A DNA stretch of 20,409 nt, from the IMG/VR virus record IMGVR_UViG_3300006920_005296, positions 1-20,409 of that record. One strand, given 5' to 3'. Position 1 is the first letter of the stretch; the number at the start of each line of letters is the position of its first letter. A model generated the notes under the pieces. The model was not told the origin of the DNA. It ran no database searches and was given only the letters and a program-made list of their open reading frames with translations. The position numbers and the translations under genes were made by a program. The stretch comes from a virus. Positions 19,602 to 20,409 of the stretch are shown one piece after another.

Positions 19602-20107
19602 TACACTATTTCTTTAATTTTTAATAATTCATCTAAATGTTCCCACATTCCATGTGCAGAATGTGGTGTATTTAAAAATAAAGCACCTTTAAATTCTTGA
19701 TATTCTTTAGCATACATATCAATCTTACCACCATGTTCGATGTTGGCAATTCTATCAGCCAACTTAAGAATTATTGCATCAGGGTTTGAAGCTGTTTTTG
19801 GGAGAGTTTTTCTTTTCTTTTCTTTACGGTCTCTACCTAATTCATCTGTAACACAATAAACCATTTCAGCTATTTCATGACCAAAATATCTCTTAACCTT
19901 GTTATACGATAAAGCACAATCCTCTATGATGTCATGAAGTGCCGCTGCAATTAACATTTTATTACTTTTGATGTCAAACCTTTTTAAAACTTCAATAACA
20001 TCGTTAATGTGCTTCATGTAAGGAAATATTTCATCGTAAGATTGACCTCTATGTGCCAATTCAGAGACCAATAAAGCCTCATTAAATAATTTATCTGTAT
20101 ATTCCAT
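19601..20107 (-). CDS. MESH1/SpoT-type HD-domain hydrolase (small alarmone hydrolase)
   Basis: This 168-residue protein is a single HD domain of the (p)ppGpp 3'-pyrophosphohydrolase group. The order of residues matches RelA/SpoT hydrolases: AHRGQ (18-22), His33 in YMKHINDV, HDIIED (58-63, with His58, Asp59, Glu62, Asp63), then KLADRIANIEH (115-125) with Asp118 and Asn122. There is no synthetase, TGS or ACT domain, so it is hydrolase-only like MESH1. It would remove the stringent-response alarmone during infection. MESH1 proteins also act on NADPH, so that is an alternative. It is the upstream partner of a coupled pair with the nucleotidyltransferase. Confidence 0.88.
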   Translation of the reverse strand: MEYTDKLFNEALLVSELAHRGQSYDEIFPYMKHINDVIEVLKRFDIKSNKMLIAAALHDIIEDCALSYNKVKRYFGHEIAEMVYCVTDELGRDRKEKKRKTLPKTASNPDAIILKLADRIANIEHGGKIDMYAKEYQEFKGALFLNTPHSAHGMWEHLDELLKIKEIV

Positions 20108-20128
20108 AATTTTTTTCTGTATAGGTTT

Positions 20129-20409
20129 TCATACTATATCACCATTTTTAATTTCCTCACATCTTTTTATAAGTGCGATTTGTTTATCTAATTTTTTATT
20201 AATTTCTTCTTTAGTAATCTTACAACTTTCAATATTAAAATCTAACGTAAACCATTCTTCATAATCATCATATTCAACATCTGCCCCCCAAAGCCAATAT
20301 TTTTTTTTAGTGGCTTTACCTAAGTACTTATAAAATATAGTCTCATAACAAGTGAATATTCCATAGTCACCACAATCAAATTCTTTTATTTCATAAAAAA
20401 ATGTGTAAC
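20129..20409 (-). CDS. Partial gene, C-terminal part of an unknown protein
   Basis: The frame is open from the right edge to a TGA at 20129-20131 and gives about 92 residues. They are rich in Tyr, Trp and acidic residues (KKYWLWGADVEYDDYEEWF), ending with a charged helix (EEINKKLDKQIALIKRCEEI). No family is recognised. The start lies outside the window. It stops 21 bases before the HD hydrolase gene on the same strand, so it is probably co-transcribed. Confidence 0.7.
   Translation of the reverse strand, partial: YTFFYEIKEFDCGDYGIFTCYETIFYKYLGKATKKKYWLWGADVEYDDYEEWFTLDFNIESCKITKEEINKKLDKQIALIKRCEEIKNGDIV

Noticed and set aside
1-20409. CRISPR array or insertion sequence
   Set aside because: No regularly spaced direct repeats and no transposase-like protein or terminal repeats were seen.

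Overview
This AT-rich window looks like part of a large tailed phage (or a prophage) of a Bacteroidetes, probably flavobacterial, host. The phage call rests on a tRNA array, closely packed and overlapping small genes, DNA and RNA ligases, several homing-endonuclease types, a T5 A1-like metallophosphoesterase and many unknown small proteins. The host call rests on promoters. At least nine sites read TTG, exactly 20 bases, then TATNTTTG or a close variant, which is the Bacteroidetes -33/-7 promoter pattern. No structural, terminase or polymerase gene is present.

Layout. 55-864 (minus) is a tRNA array of five complete genes, one class II tRNA interrupted in the anticodon loop, one tRNA with an enlarged variable region, and one 5' fragment. 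927-1022 is a 31-residue signal-peptide-like ORF with its own promoter and terminator. 1168-4885 (minus) holds a UVR-motif protein and an operon of unknown genes, an HNH/endonuclease VII-like protein, rmlA and rmlC. 4976-5290 (plus) is a GIY-YIG-type nuclease. 5287-9007 (minus) holds a nucleotidyltransferase, an RNA polymerase alpha-CTD-like protein, a secreted protein and a WGR-PARP. 9092-9289 (plus) is a small membrane protein. 9340-11991 (minus) holds a 2H phosphoesterase, an unknown gene, the metallophosphoesterase and a small domain protein. 12032-12241 is a methyltransferase remnant. 12564-13621 (plus) holds two ribbon-helix-helix proteins and an HNH endonuclease. 13622-14525 (minus) holds a possible PTH2-fold protein and a small unknown.

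14710-20409 (minus) is a nucleic-acid and nucleotide metabolism block. It contains an Rnl2-type RNA ligase broken into two genes by a split intein with a Vsr-like endonuclease gene between them, a RecA/DnaB-like ATPase fragment, an ATP-dependent DNA ligase, a small nucleotidyltransferase, a MESH1/SpoT-like HD hydrolase and a partial gene.

Themes. NAD+, alarmone and cyclic-nucleotide signalling may be targeted by the PARP, HD hydrolase and 2H phosphoesterase. Nucleic-acid repair is represented by two ligases and two nucleotidyltransferases. Two promoter classes are visible. The host-like class often places the -7 box 5 or 6 bases from the start codon, predicting leaderless mRNAs. A second motif, NATATTTATTA without a -33 element, precedes the homing-type nucleases and the secreted and membrane proteins and may be a phage late promoter. 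The strongest novelty candidates are the fractured RNA ligase, the phage PARP and the interrupted tRNA.
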